Positions 17,809 to 26,569 of a stretch of DNA of 64,000 bases are shown here, piece after piece. The stretch lies in contig JAAEMK010000108.1 of assembly GCA_024225635.1 (NCBI GenBank), positions 36,451-100,450 of the forward strand, read 5' to 3'. Position 1 is the stretch's first letter; each line of letters starts with the position of its first letter. The position numbers and the translations under genes are program-made. Below the pieces are notes generated by a model. It did no database searches and was not told where the DNA came from. It saw only the letters and a list, made by a program, of their open reading frames with translations. Source of the stretch: Desulfobacteraceae bacterium. GTDB lineage: Bacteria > Desulfobacterota > Desulfobacteria > Desulfobacterales > Desulfobacteraceae.

Positions 17809-19371
17809 TTGATAGATCTTCACATCCACTCCACAGCGTCAGACGGATCGCTCTCCCCCGGGGAGATCGTGAAAACGGCAGTAGATACAGGCATCAACGC
17901 CATTGCCATCACAGACCATGACACAACAGATGGCGTGCGCCTGGTCATTGAAACAGGGGTTCCCCAATCCCTGGAACTGATAACGGGCATCGAGATCAGC
18001 GCCCATCCCATGCCGGGGTTTGAAAGCAACGGCAGCTTCCATATCCTGGGATATGGCTTCAGCATCTACGACAGACAGCTGAACCTCACCCTTGAGCGGC
18101 TCAAACAGGCCAGGGCGGACCGGAACCCCAGGATCATCCAAAAGCTCAACGGGCTTGGCTTTGATCTCACCCTTGACGAGGTGGAAGCGATCTGCGGCCC
18201 GGGCCAGACCGGACGGCCCCACATTGCCCAAGCCATGGTAAAGCGCGGCTTTGTCGACTCCTTTGAACAGGCCTTTGACCAATTCCTTGCCACGGGCAGA
18301 CCCGCCTATGTGGACAAAGACCGGCTCACCTGCCAGGAGGCCATCGAACTCATCCTAAACGCCGGAGGAGTTCCCGTCCTGGCCCATCCCGGACTCATCG
18401 ACCTGGGGGACACCACCACCATCAAGCCCCTTGTGATCAAGCTTGCCCAAATGGGTCTCAGGGGCCTCGAGGTCTATTACACCGATCATTCGGAAAAGCA
18501 GACCGCCTACTTTGCCGACCTTGCCCGCCAGTTCGATCTTCTCGAAACGGGCGGGTCGGATTTCCACGGCAGCATGAAAGAGGGGGTCGTCATGGGAACG
18601 GGCGGCGGTGACCTCTATGTTGACGACGCTCTTTACCAGACTCTTGTCAGGGATGTGGACAACCTGAGAGAAGCCTTTCCCAGGCTCGAAATTTTAGAGG
18701 AGAACCTGGGATATATATTCAACGACAGATCCCTTCTCGACAATGCCCTGCGGCACAGTTCCTATGTCAACGAACTCCAGGACAAGACGATTGCCGATAA
18801 CCAGCGCCTTGAATTCATGGGGGACGCGGTGCTGGGCCTCACCATCGGCCAGATGCTCATGGAGGAATACCCGGATGTACACGAAGGAAGCCTTTCCAAG
18901 GCAAGGGCAAGCCTTGTGAGTGAAGCCGGGCTCGCCTCCATGGCCCGCCAGATCGACCTTGGCCGGTTCATTCTCCTTGGCAAGGGAGAAAGGTTCTCCC
19001 GGGGCTCTGAAAAAAGCTCCATCCTTGCCGACGCGTTTGAGGCGGTGATGGCCGCCATCTACCTGGATGCGGGATTCGATGCAACCTATACCCTGATCAA
19101 AAATCACTTCAGCGCCAAGATAGAACACATCAACTCAACGCCGGAGATCGAGGATTTCAAAAGCATGCTCCAGGAGTATGTCCAGGAACAGGGAAACAAG
19201 GCCCCCAGCTACAACATCCGGAACGAGTCCGGACCGGACCATGACAAGACCTTTGCAATCTCGGTCAATGTCGGCGACATCGAATCCCTGGGATGTGGAA
19301 AAAGCAAAAAGGCGGCGGAACAGAATGCCGCCCGGAACGCCCTGAGAAATCTCAAAGAACGCAACCGTTGA
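17809..19371 (+). CDS. rnc: PHP phosphoesterase fused to ribonuclease III
   Basis: One continuous 520-codon frame encodes two enzymes. Residues about 1-270 are a PHP domain of the YciV/RNase AM type with metal motifs DLHIHSTASDG, ITDHDT, TGIEIS, AHPG and GSDFHG. Residues about 288-440 are an RNase III catalytic domain with the signature RLEFMGDAVLGL and the second acidic site SILADAFEA. Residues about 445-518 are a dsRNA-binding domain (KSMLQEYVQEQ; GKSKKAAEQNAARNAL). All metal-ligand residues I can identify are present in both halves. The start is TTG 17809 after AGGA. No in-frame ATG with a ribosome site lies at the junction; GTG 18655 is the only candidate and its AGGG is too close. YciV-type PHP proteins are 5'-3' nucleases on short RNAs, so the fusion may couple dsRNA cleavage to product trimming. 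Confidence 0.88.
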   Translation: MIDLHIHSTASDGSLSPGEIVKTAVDTGINAIAITDHDTTDGVRLVIETGVPQSLELITGIEISAHPMPGFESNGSFHILGYGFSIYDRQLNLTLERLKQARADRNPRIIQKLNGLGFDLTLDEVEAICGPGQTGRPHIAQAMVKRGFVDSFEQAFDQFLATGRPAYVDKDRLTCQEAIELILNAGGVPVLAHPGLIDLGDTTTIKPLVIKLAQMGLRGLEVYYTDHSEKQTAYFADLARQFDLLETGGSDFHGSMKEGVVMGTGGGDLYVDDALYQTLVRDVDNLREAFPRLEILEENLGYIFNDRSLLDNALRHSSYVNELQDKTIADNQRLEFMGDAVLGLTIGQMLMEEYPDVHEGSLSKARASLVSEAGLASMARQIDLGRFILLGKGERFSRGSEKSSILADAFEAVMAAIYLDAGFDATYTLIKNHFSAKIEHINSTPEIEDFKSMLQEYVQEQGNKAPSYNIRNESGPDHDKTFAISVNVGDIESLGCGKSKKAAEQNAARNALRNLKERNR

Positions 19372-20411
19372 GACCGGACACGCTAAAGCAAAAACCCCTG
19401 GTCATCCCGATATTCATCCCCCACCGGGGATGCCCCCACAAGTGTGCGTTCTGCAACCAGTCCATCATCACAAACGAACAGGCCATGCTGCCGGATCGAA
19501 ATCGAATCCGGCAGGAGGTCGACACCTACCTCCAATACAAGGGAACCCGAAACAGGGTGCAGCTGGCCTTTTTCGGCGGCACCTTCCTGGGCCTTCCACC
19601 GGAGGAGACCAGGGAGCTGCTCGGGATCGCCCGGGAACTTGTGACCGAAAAGAAAATCGATACCGTCAGGTGTTCAACCCGGCCGGACACCATCACCCCG
19701 GAACGCCTTGACATGGCCGCGCAATTCTCCCTCACCACCGTGGAGCTGGGGGTCCAGTCCATGGACGACCAGGTGCTTTCCACGGCCAGGAGGGGGCACA
19801 CGGCCAGGGACACCGAAAACGCGGCAAGGCTCCTCCGGGAATACGGCATTGAAACAGGCATGCAGATGATGGTGGGACTCCCCGGCGACACCGACGTAAG
19901 CGCCATGGAAACCGCCCGGAGCATCGCGGCCCTCAGGCCCGCATTTGTCCGTATCTACCCCCTGATGGTGCTTAAGCACAGCCTGATCCACCAGTGGCAT
20001 ACCCGGGGAAGCTATACGCCAATGCCGCTTGATCACTGCGTGGAGCTGGTGGCGGCCCTTTACCGGATCTTTGAAGAGAACGGAATCCCGGTGATCCGCA
20101 TGGGGCTGCAGGCATCGGAGATCCTCCAGGGTGAGGACGCCATGGCGGCCGGCCCCTGGCACCCGGCATTCGGCCATCTGGTATTTTCACGATTGATGCT
20201 GGACAAAACACTGGCCCTGCTGGAAACCTTCCCGGGCGCCGGAACAAGCCGGACCATTGCTTTAGGAGTCCACCCCGCGTCCGAATCCCGGCTCCGGGGG
20301 GACCGCAACCATAATATGAAAGAGCTGAAAGCGCGCTATCCCCTGGCTGACTTTAAAATTGTCCGGAATTCGTCCCTTGCCCCGGACGATATCGCCATTC
20401 CCCCTGCCTGA
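19368..20411 (+). CDS. Elp3-like radical SAM protein
   Basis: A radical SAM enzyme of about 347 aa with the cluster motif CPHKCAFCNQ (CxxxCxxC), the Gly-rich FFGGTFLGLP and the conserved GVQSMDD and MMVGLPGDT segments. It resembles the Elp3-like family whose gene sits beside rnc in Clostridia, where the substrate is unknown. I choose TTG 19368, which overlaps the rnc stop (TTGA); the frame continues upstream inside rnc to 19293 but that part is unlikely to be coding. The coupling to the RNase III fusion suggests an RNA-related role; that is inference. Confidence 0.8.
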   Translation: MRPDTLKQKPLVIPIFIPHRGCPHKCAFCNQSIITNEQAMLPDRNRIRQEVDTYLQYKGTRNRVQLAFFGGTFLGLPPEETRELLGIARELVTEKKIDTVRCSTRPDTITPERLDMAAQFSLTTVELGVQSMDDQVLSTARRGHTARDTENAARLLREYGIETGMQMMVGLPGDTDVSAMETARSIAALRPAFVRIYPLMVLKHSLIHQWHTRGSYTPMPLDHCVELVAALYRIFEENGIPVIRMGLQASEILQGEDAMAAGPWHPAFGHLVFSRLMLDKTLALLETFPGAGTSRTIALGVHPASESRLRGDRNHNMKELKARYPLADFKIVRNSSLAPDDIAIPPA

Positions 20412-20474
20412 CAACGCAATAATAGAGCAATAATAGGGACCAACTATAGTTCCGGTCAGACCAATAGCCCAAAA

Positions 20475-20640
20475 TGGGGACAGATTTATTTTAACAATGG
20501 AGACAGATTTCAAATCTGTCCCCTACACGGTAAAATCTGTCCCCTACACGGTAAAATCTATCCCCTATATGCGGTAAAATTTGTCCACTACACGTAGAAT
20601 GGGGACAGATTTATAAATCTGTCCCCGATATCCTGTCCCC
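20475..20640. repeat. Cluster of GGGGACAGATTT palindromic repeats
   Basis: Several head-to-head copies and halves of the unit GGGGACAGATTT / AAATCTGTCCCC, plus tandem ACACGGTAAAATCTGTCCCCT units (about 20528-20560). The best intact palindrome is 20601-20626. The same family fills 26327-26530. It lies between the convergent radical SAM and mrcA genes and may act as a transcription barrier. No transposase gene is nearby. Confidence 0.8.
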
Positions 20641-20646
20641 GATATC

Positions 20647-23046
20647 CTATATCCCGGATTTATACAGATCGTCCGACTCGGTAGCCACCCCTGGCATGGG
20701 GGTCTTCATGGTCGGAACCGTGCCTTCCTTGAAACACTCGAACAGGGTCTCTTCAGACGCTTCATTGGGAAGCAGCCCGGTCTTGGCATCGATTTTGGCA
20801 AACACGATCCCCTCGGGAACGTTAAAGGTTCGAACGGGCCTGCCCTCCAGGGCGCCCTTCATATAATCGAGCCAGATGGGGCTTGCCGACCTGGAACCGG
20901 TTTCACCCTTACCAAGGGACCGCTCGTTGTCAAACCCCACCCACACCCCGGTGGTATACCTGGGGGTATATCCAAGGAACCAGGCGTCATTGAGATTGTT
21001 CGTGGTGCCTGTCTTACCTGCGGCAGGCCGTCCCAGGGCCCTTGCCCGCCAGCCGGTTCCCGACTTCACGACGCTCTCGAGCATGCTGGTCATGATATAG
21101 GCGGTGCTCATGTCCATGATCTTCTCCCGCTTGAGCTGAGAAGATTCGATCACATTGCCGTTCCGGTCTTCGATACTCGTGATGAACACAGGCTCCACCC
21201 GGTAGCCCAGGTTGGAAAAGACCGCATAGACATTGACGATCTCAAGCAGGGAAACCCCGGAGGACCCCAGGGAGATGGACAGATCCCGGTTGATGTGGGA
21301 AGCGATGCCGAGCTTTCTTGCGTAGTCGATCACATAGTCGATGCCGATATCCTGGAGAACCTTTACGGTGACCACGTTCCTGGATTTCTTCAGGGCGTAG
21401 CGCATCAGGGTGGGCCCGTAGAACTTCTCCTTATAATTATGGGGTTTCCACACAAAGTCCCGCTCCCTGTCAGTGAACACCACAGGGCTGTCAATGATCA
21501 TGGTGGCTGCGGTATACCCCTTGTCAAGGGCAGCCGCAAAGATCACCGGCTTAAAGGAACTGCCCGCCTGGCGCCGGGACTGGATGGCCCGGTTGAACTG
21601 GCTGTCCCGGTAGTCCCTGCCCCCGATCATCGCCTTGACATGACCGGTCTCGGCCTCGATGCTCAGCAGGGCCGCCTGGGCCAGGGGCTCCTGTTCCAGG
21701 GAAAATCGCAGATCCTCTTCCCCCTCCTCCGGTTCAACCTCCGTGACAAGCACCACATCCCCTGTTTCCAGCACCTTTTTCGGGGATTTCACCCGGGTTT
21801 CCCAATAGGCCACCTGAGGGTTGGGATGCCTTGCCCACTTAAGGGCCTTTGCCGGGATCACCCCCCGGACATTGCCCACCCGGACATGGGCCGCCTCATC
21901 GGTAACATCCACGACAACCCCCTGGTAAACGGTTCCCGTTTCAGGAACGCCGTCCTCCATGGCGGCTGCCACACTGGAGCAAAAGGACTCCACTTCCAGC
22001 ATGGCCAGTTGTTTGACAGGCCCCCTGTACCCCTGGCGCCGGTCCATATTCCTCAACCCGGTGACCACAGCCTTCCGGGCGATCTTCTGCAGATCGATAT
22101 CCACGGCCGTATGGATCTTCAACCCCTGGGTGTAAAGGACATCCTTGCCGTACTTCTCTTCCACGTAACGACGGACATGTTCGGTATAACAGGGCACCCG
22201 TTCGATGAACCAGTTCTTCCTCGGCTTGATGTCAAGCTCGGTGTTGATAGCCTCGGTGGCCTCGAGGTTGGTGATGTAGCCATCCTCCTTCATCCGGTTC
22301 AACACGTAAATCTGCCGCTGCCTGGCCCGGTCCGCATGCCGGAACGGAGAGTACCGGCTCGGGGCCTGGGGCAGTCCCGCAAGCATGGAACACTCCGCAA
22401 GGTTCATCTCCTTTGCGTGCTTGCCAAAGTAATTCTCACTGGCCGCCTCCACCCCGTATGCGCCATGGCCCAGATAGATCTGGTTCAGATACAGATAGAG
22501 GATCTCATCCTTGGTAAAGGTCTTGTCGATGCGATAGGCAAGGATCGCCTCCTTAATCTTCCTCTCATAGGTCCGCGCCGGCGTCAGGAAAAAAGACTTG
22601 GTCACCTGCTGGGTGATTGTGCTGCCGCCCTGGACAATGGCCCCGGCCTTGAGATTCTTGATAAACGCCCTGAAGATACTCACCACGTCCACCCCGGGAT
22701 GCTCCCGGAACCTGGAATCCTCGGCGGACACGAAGGCGTTCTTGAGATTATCCGGCATTTCCGACAGGGGGATGACGATCCGCCGCTCCTTGTAGAACTC
22801 CCCGATCTTCCTGCCGTCATCGGAAAAAACACTGGTGACGATGGGAGGCGTGTAATCCTTGAGCGAAATAATCTTGGGCAGATCCCGGCTGATATAGAAG
22901 TAGAGCCCGGCAACACCTGCCATGGAGAGAAGCACCCCCCCGAAGAGCAAAACAAGCAACCATTTGAAAAACGTGAAGACCACGCCCCTATCTTTTTTCT
23001 TCTCCCGTTTTTTTAGAATCTGGGATTTGCTTTTCTTTTTTGTCAT
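20647..23046 (-). CDS. mrcA: Bifunctional penicillin-binding protein 1A
   Basis: Class A PBP that polymerises and crosslinks peptidoglycan at the outer face of the inner membrane. The 799-aa product has a basic N-terminus, one membrane helix (about residues 25-50), a GT51 transglycosylase (VSAEDSRFREHPGVD; QGGSTITQQVTKSFFL), an OB domain with an S1-like insertion (GVVVDVTDEAAHVRVGNV) and a transpeptidase with SSFK, SRN and KTGTT motifs. Length fits PBP1A. It is transcribed alone, toward a repeat cluster. An LpoB-like lipoprotein elsewhere in the window (45642) belongs to the family that activates class A PBPs in enterobacteria. Confidence 0.95.
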   Translation of the reverse strand: MTKKKSKSQILKKREKKKDRGVVFTFFKWLLVLLFGGVLLSMAGVAGLYFYISRDLPKIISLKDYTPPIVTSVFSDDGRKIGEFYKERRIVIPLSEMPDNLKNAFVSAEDSRFREHPGVDVVSIFRAFIKNLKAGAIVQGGSTITQQVTKSFFLTPARTYERKIKEAILAYRIDKTFTKDEILYLYLNQIYLGHGAYGVEAASENYFGKHAKEMNLAECSMLAGLPQAPSRYSPFRHADRARQRQIYVLNRMKEDGYITNLEATEAINTELDIKPRKNWFIERVPCYTEHVRRYVEEKYGKDVLYTQGLKIHTAVDIDLQKIARKAVVTGLRNMDRRQGYRGPVKQLAMLEVESFCSSVAAAMEDGVPETGTVYQGVVVDVTDEAAHVRVGNVRGVIPAKALKWARHPNPQVAYWETRVKSPKKVLETGDVVLVTEVEPEEGEEDLRFSLEQEPLAQAALLSIEAETGHVKAMIGGRDYRDSQFNRAIQSRRQAGSSFKPVIFAAALDKGYTAATMIIDSPVVFTDRERDFVWKPHNYKEKFYGPTLMRYALKKSRNVVTVKVLQDIGIDYVIDYARKLGIASHINRDLSISLGSSGVSLLEIVNVYAVFSNLGYRVEPVFITSIEDRNGNVIESSQLKREKIMDMSTAYIMTSMLESVVKSGTGWRARALGRPAAGKTGTTNNLNDAWFLGYTPRYTTGVWVGFDNERSLGKGETGSRSASPIWLDYMKGALEGRPVRTFNVPEGIVFAKIDAKTGLLPNEASEETLFECFKEGTVPTMKTPMPGVATESDDLYKSGI

Positions 23047-23123
23047 GCCAACCTGTTGAGAATATATTAAATGTTTTAATTAAATCAGAAATCTGCACCT
23101 TAATTAACAGATAAACCCCAACA

Positions 23124-23139
23124 TGGCAAGAACGTTGCT
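23124..23139 (+). promoter_or_regulatory. Sigma-54 promoter upstream of hisI
   Basis: TGGCAAGAACGTTGCT matches the sigma-54 consensus at the invariant GG and GC (10 bp apart) and nearly everywhere else. It faces hisI, whose start is 180 bp downstream. The leader contains two small hairpins: CCTGG/CCAGG (23169-23185) and GGGAC/GTCCC (23189-23203). Confidence 0.55.
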
Positions 23140-23318
23140 AATGCAGCCATCCACCCGGCGGACCGTTCCCTGGGGATTCTCCAGGAAAGGGACCTGCTGT
23201 CCCGGGAGAAAAGAGCGAGGCGCCCTTCTGTTATCGCCTTCCGAAAAACAGTTTGACATCCCGCCGGTAAAAAGCTAAATATTTAAGTTTTAAAATGATT
23301 CAGAGAGGAGACTCCATA

Positions 23319-23696
23319 ATGCTTGAGCTCGATTTCAACAAAACAGGCGGGCTGATCCCTGCCATTGCCCAGGATCATGAAACAGGGGATGTGCTGATGC
23401 TTGCCTACATGAACGAGCATGCCTGGAAGGAGACGCTTGAATCGGGAATGGCCACCTATTATTCCAGATCGAGAAACACACTCTGGAAAAAAGGGGAGAC
23501 TTCGGGAAATCGCCAGGTTGTCAAGGAAATAAGGGTCGACTGCGACAACGATACGGTTCTCCTCAAGGTGGAACAGATCGGCGGCGCGGCCTGCCATCTT
23601 GGCTACAAGAGCTGTTTTTTCCGAAAAACAGACAAAAACGGCGACACAACCATTGTTGAACAAAAAATATTTGACCCGGAAAAGGTATATAAGTAA
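23319..23696 (+). CDS. hisI: Phosphoribosyl-AMP cyclohydrolase HisI
   Basis: Third step of histidine synthesis: opens the adenine ring of PR-AMP. I use ATG 23319, 8 nt after GAGAGGAG; an in-frame ATG at 23295 lacks such a site. The 125-aa protein has the magnesium motif [10 protein letters not shown] and zinc cysteines in [15 protein letters not shown]. There is no HisE domain, so PR-ATP pyrophosphatase is encoded elsewhere. Its stop overlaps the hisG start by 1 nt. Confidence 0.94.
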   Translation: MLELDFNKTGGLIPAIAQDHETGDVLMLAYMNEHAWKETLESGMATYYSRSRNTLWKKGETSGNRQVVKEIRVDCDNDTVLLKVEQIGGAACHLGYKSCFFRKTDKNGDTTIVEQKIFDPEKVYK

Positions 23697-24571
23697 TGAA
23701 AAAAACGCTCAAACTCGGAATACCCAAGGGAAGTCTTCAGGATGCCACCATCTCTCTTTTCAGGCGATCCGGCTGGAAAATAAACGTCAACGGACGAAGC
23801 TATTTCCCGGACATTAACGACGACACCATCGAATGCGCCCTGTGCCGGGCCCAGGAGATGTCCATCAACGTGGAAAGCGGTGTCATCGATGCCGGACTCA
23901 CCGGCAAGGACTGGATCGCCGAGCATCAATCCGACGTCCACGTGGTATCCGACCTTGTCTACTCCAAGGTGAGCGCCAAACCGGCAAGATGGATCATTGC
24001 CGTTGCAGGGGATTCCCCCATCAACAGCCTGGAGGATCTCCAGGGCAAGACCATCTCCACGGAGCTGGTCCAGTTTACCCGCCGGTTTTTCCAGGAGCGC
24101 AACATCGACGTCAAAGTCAAATTCTCCTGGGGAGCCACCGAGGCAAAGATCGTATCCGGCCTTGCCGATGCCATCGTGGAAATCACCGAGACCGAAAGCA
24201 CCATCAAGGCCCATAACCTCAAGGTGATCCACGAAATCATGCAGACCAACACCCAGCTCATTGCCAACAAGCAGGCGTGGGAGAACCCGGCCAAACGCGA
24301 AAAGATAGAGCAGATCGCCCTGCTTCTCCAGAGCGCGCTTGTGGCGGACAAACTTGTGGGACTCAAGATGAACGTTCCTGAAACCATCATCGAGAAGATC
24401 GTCTCCCTGCTTCCCAGCCTCAACGCCCCCACGGTGGCGTCCCTATATAAGTCCACCTGGTTTTCGGTGGAGACCATCGTCGACCAGAGCGTGGTCCGGG
24501 ACCTCATCCCCGTGCTGATCAAAGAGGGAGCTGAAGGAATCATCGAATATCCCCTGAACAAGGTGCTCTAA
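23696..24571 (+). CDS. hisG: ATP phosphoribosyltransferase HisG (long form)
   Basis: First and feedback-controlled step of histidine synthesis. At 291 aa it is the long, hexameric type with a C-terminal ACT-like regulatory domain, so no HisZ partner is needed. Visible motifs: LGIPKGSLQDATISLFRRSG, the phosphate loop DAIVEITETESTIKAHNL, and regulatory-domain strands near VPETIIEKIVSLLPSLNAPT. It is coupled to hisI and directly followed by an aminotransferase (adjacent stop and start). Confidence 0.95.
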   Translation: MKKTLKLGIPKGSLQDATISLFRRSGWKINVNGRSYFPDINDDTIECALCRAQEMSINVESGVIDAGLTGKDWIAEHQSDVHVVSDLVYSKVSAKPARWIIAVAGDSPINSLEDLQGKTISTELVQFTRRFFQERNIDVKVKFSWGATEAKIVSGLADAIVEITETESTIKAHNLKVIHEIMQTNTQLIANKQAWENPAKREKIEQIALLLQSALVADKLVGLKMNVPETIIEKIVSLLPSLNAPTVASLYKSTWFSVETIVDQSVVRDLIPVLIKEGAEGIIEYPLNKVL

Positions 24572-25738
24572 ATGAAACCGATATCACCGGCAAAACGGAC
24601 CGAGGAGATCACCCCCTTCATCGTCATGGAGATCCTTGAGAAGATCCATGAGATGGAAGCAGTGGGCATTGACGTGGTTCACCTGGAGATCGGCGAACCG
24701 GACGTGGACACCCCTGAATATATCAGGACGGCCACCATTGAAGGATTTGACCGGAACGAGACCGGCTACACCCACAGCCTGGGGGACATCCGCCTGAGAC
24801 GGGCCATCGCGGACTATTATAGGAAGAACTACGGGGCAGAGGTCGATCCTGCACGGATACTCGTCACCTCAGGCACATCGCCGGCCATGCTGTTGCTCTT
24901 TTCGGCCCTGGTGAACCCGGGGGACGAGATCATCATCTCCGATCCACACTATGCCTGCTATCCCAACTTCATCCGATTTGCCCAGGGCGTTCCAGTAACC
25001 GTGCCGGTGTTTGAAAACGAGGGTTTCCACTACACCCCGGAAGCCATCGAGGCAAAAATCACGGACCGGACAAAGGGAATCATGATCAACTCCCCGTCCA
25101 ACCCCACCGGAACGATCATGCCGGCGGAGAGGATGGACGAGATCGCAGCCCTTGCCCGGACCCACGGACTGCCGGTGATATCGGACGAAATATACCACGG
25201 CCTTGTCTACGAGGGCAGGGCCCCCTCCATCCTGGAGTTCACGGACAACGCCTTTGTGTTCAACGGCTTTTCAAAGCTCTTTGCCATGACCGGCCTGCGG
25301 CTGGGCTATCTCATCGCCCCGGAAAGCTTAATGCGTCCCCTCCAGGTTCTCCAGCAGAACTTCTTCATCTCGGCCAACTCCCTCATGCAGATCGCGGGAA
25401 CCGCGGCCCTGGAACAGGCCGAGACAGAAACCCGGGCCATGTGCGAGATCTACGACCGCCGCCGCAAATACATGCTCCAGCGGCTCAAGGCGATGGGGCT
25501 TACCATCACCAACGAGCCCACCGGCGCCTTCTATGTATTCGCCAATGTAAAAGAGATCTCCACCGACTCCTATGCCCTTGCCCTGGATATCCTTGACAAG
25601 GCCCATGTGGGGGTAACCCCGGGGATCGATTTTGGCAAAAACGGCGAGGGATATCTTCGGTTCTCCTATGCAAACTCCATGGACAACCTTGAAAAAGGAT
25701 TGAACCGCCTGGAACAGTACTTCAAGGTAAGACAATGA
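24572..25738 (+). CDS. Class I/II pyridoxal phosphate aminotransferase
   Basis: Fold-type I aminotransferase of 388 aa. The PLP lysine is in NGFSKLFAMTGLRLGY, the substrate-carboxylate arginine in GYLRFSYANS, and the PLP-contact segment is SPSNPTGTIM. It resembles aspartate or alanine aminotransferases. Position after hisG might suggest histidinol-phosphate aminotransferase, but the motifs look more AspC-like. It overlaps engB by 4 nt. Confidence 0.85.
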   Translation: MKPISPAKRTEEITPFIVMEILEKIHEMEAVGIDVVHLEIGEPDVDTPEYIRTATIEGFDRNETGYTHSLGDIRLRRAIADYYRKNYGAEVDPARILVTSGTSPAMLLLFSALVNPGDEIIISDPHYACYPNFIRFAQGVPVTVPVFENEGFHYTPEAIEAKITDRTKGIMINSPSNPTGTIMPAERMDEIAALARTHGLPVISDEIYHGLVYEGRAPSILEFTDNAFVFNGFSKLFAMTGLRLGYLIAPESLMRPLQVLQQNFFISANSLMQIAGTAALEQAETETRAMCEIYDRRRKYMLQRLKAMGLTITNEPTGAFYVFANVKEISTDSYALALDILDKAHVGVTPGIDFGKNGEGYLRFSYANSMDNLEKGLNRLEQYFKVRQ

Positions 25739-26319
25739 TCATCAAAGAAGCAACGTTCATCAAAAGCGCCGTCAAACCGGACCAGTACACCGACCCCCTG
25801 TATCCGGAGCTTGCCTTTGCAGGCCGCTCCAACGTGGGGAAATCCTCGTTGATCAATACCCTGCTCAACCGGAAGAAACTGGTCAAGACCAGCTCAAAAC
25901 CGGGCTGCACCCAGCTCATCAACTTTTTCATGCTCAACAACGAGCTGTCCATCGTGGATCTTCCGGGATACGGCTACGCAAAGGTATCCAAAAAGGTCCG
26001 GGCCCAATGGGGGCCCATGGTGGAGCGGTATCTTAAAATCCGGGAAACCTTGAGGGCCATGGTGCTTTTGATCGACATGCGCCGGGAACCGGGAAAAGAG
26101 GAGTTCGGCCTCATCGACTGGTTTGAGGCCAACCGCGTCCCCTATATCATCGTATTAACCAAGGCGGACAAGCTGTCCAAGACAAAGCAGCAGGTCCGCA
26201 TCAAAGCCATTGCAGAGAGCCTTGGCATGGAGAAGGAGACACTCATTCCCTTCTCCTCAAAGACCCGGCTCGGCAGGGACAGGGTCTGGAAGGAGCTGAA
26301 CGCCTTTCTCACCCCATAA
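25735..26319 (+). CDS. engB: Ribosome biogenesis GTPase EngB/YsxC
   Basis: Essential GTPase for large-subunit assembly. The 194-aa protein has G1 GRSNVGKSSLIN, G3 DLPGYGYA, G4 TKAD and the family segment KTSSKPGCTQLINFF. Length is normal. It is translationally coupled to the aminotransferase and followed by a repeat cluster that separates it from era. Confidence 0.95.
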   Translation: MIIKEATFIKSAVKPDQYTDPLYPELAFAGRSNVGKSSLINTLLNRKKLVKTSSKPGCTQLINFFMLNNELSIVDLPGYGYAKVSKKVRAQWGPMVERYLKIRETLRAMVLLIDMRREPGKEEFGLIDWFEANRVPYIIVLTKADKLSKTKQQVRIKAIAESLGMEKETLIPFSSKTRLGRDRVWKELNAFLTP

Positions 26320-26326
26320 TGACATT

Positions 26327-26530
26327 GGGGACGGATTTCATGGAGCCTTGGGGACAGATTTTTAAATCTGTCCCCGTAAAAAACGAATCTGTCCCCTTAA
26401 AACAAAAGTACGTTAAAACAAAAAAATAAATCTGTCCCCTTTAAAGTAGTCCCCTTTAAAGTACGAATCTGTCTTGGGGGCAGATTTCAAATCGATACAT
26501 TGGGGACAGATTTTAAATCTGTCCCCTTTA
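26327..26530. repeat. Second cluster of GGGGACAGATTT palindromic repeats
   Basis: Same family as 20475-20640. Complete palindromes lie at 26350-26375 and 26502-26526; partial units such as CGAATCTGTCCCC and CCCTTTAAAGTA lie between. It sits between co-directional engB and era, so it may limit readthrough between them. Confidence 0.8.
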
Positions 26531-26569
26531 ATGAATCCGCCCCCGTAAATTTAGGAAGTAAAAAACACC

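Noticed and set aside
18655-19371. Separate rnc gene starting at GTG 18655
   Set aside because: The AGGG before it is only 2 nt away and no stop separates it from the PHP domain.
20475-20640. CRISPR array
   Set aside because: Units are palindromic, overlapping and irregularly spaced, with no unique spacers and no cas genes.
21295-23016. Very long open frame (573 codons) on the plus strand, opposite PBP1A
   Set aside because: It is the antisense of clear PBP1A coding sequence; the His/Gly/Pro-rich composition is typical of GC-rich antisense frames.
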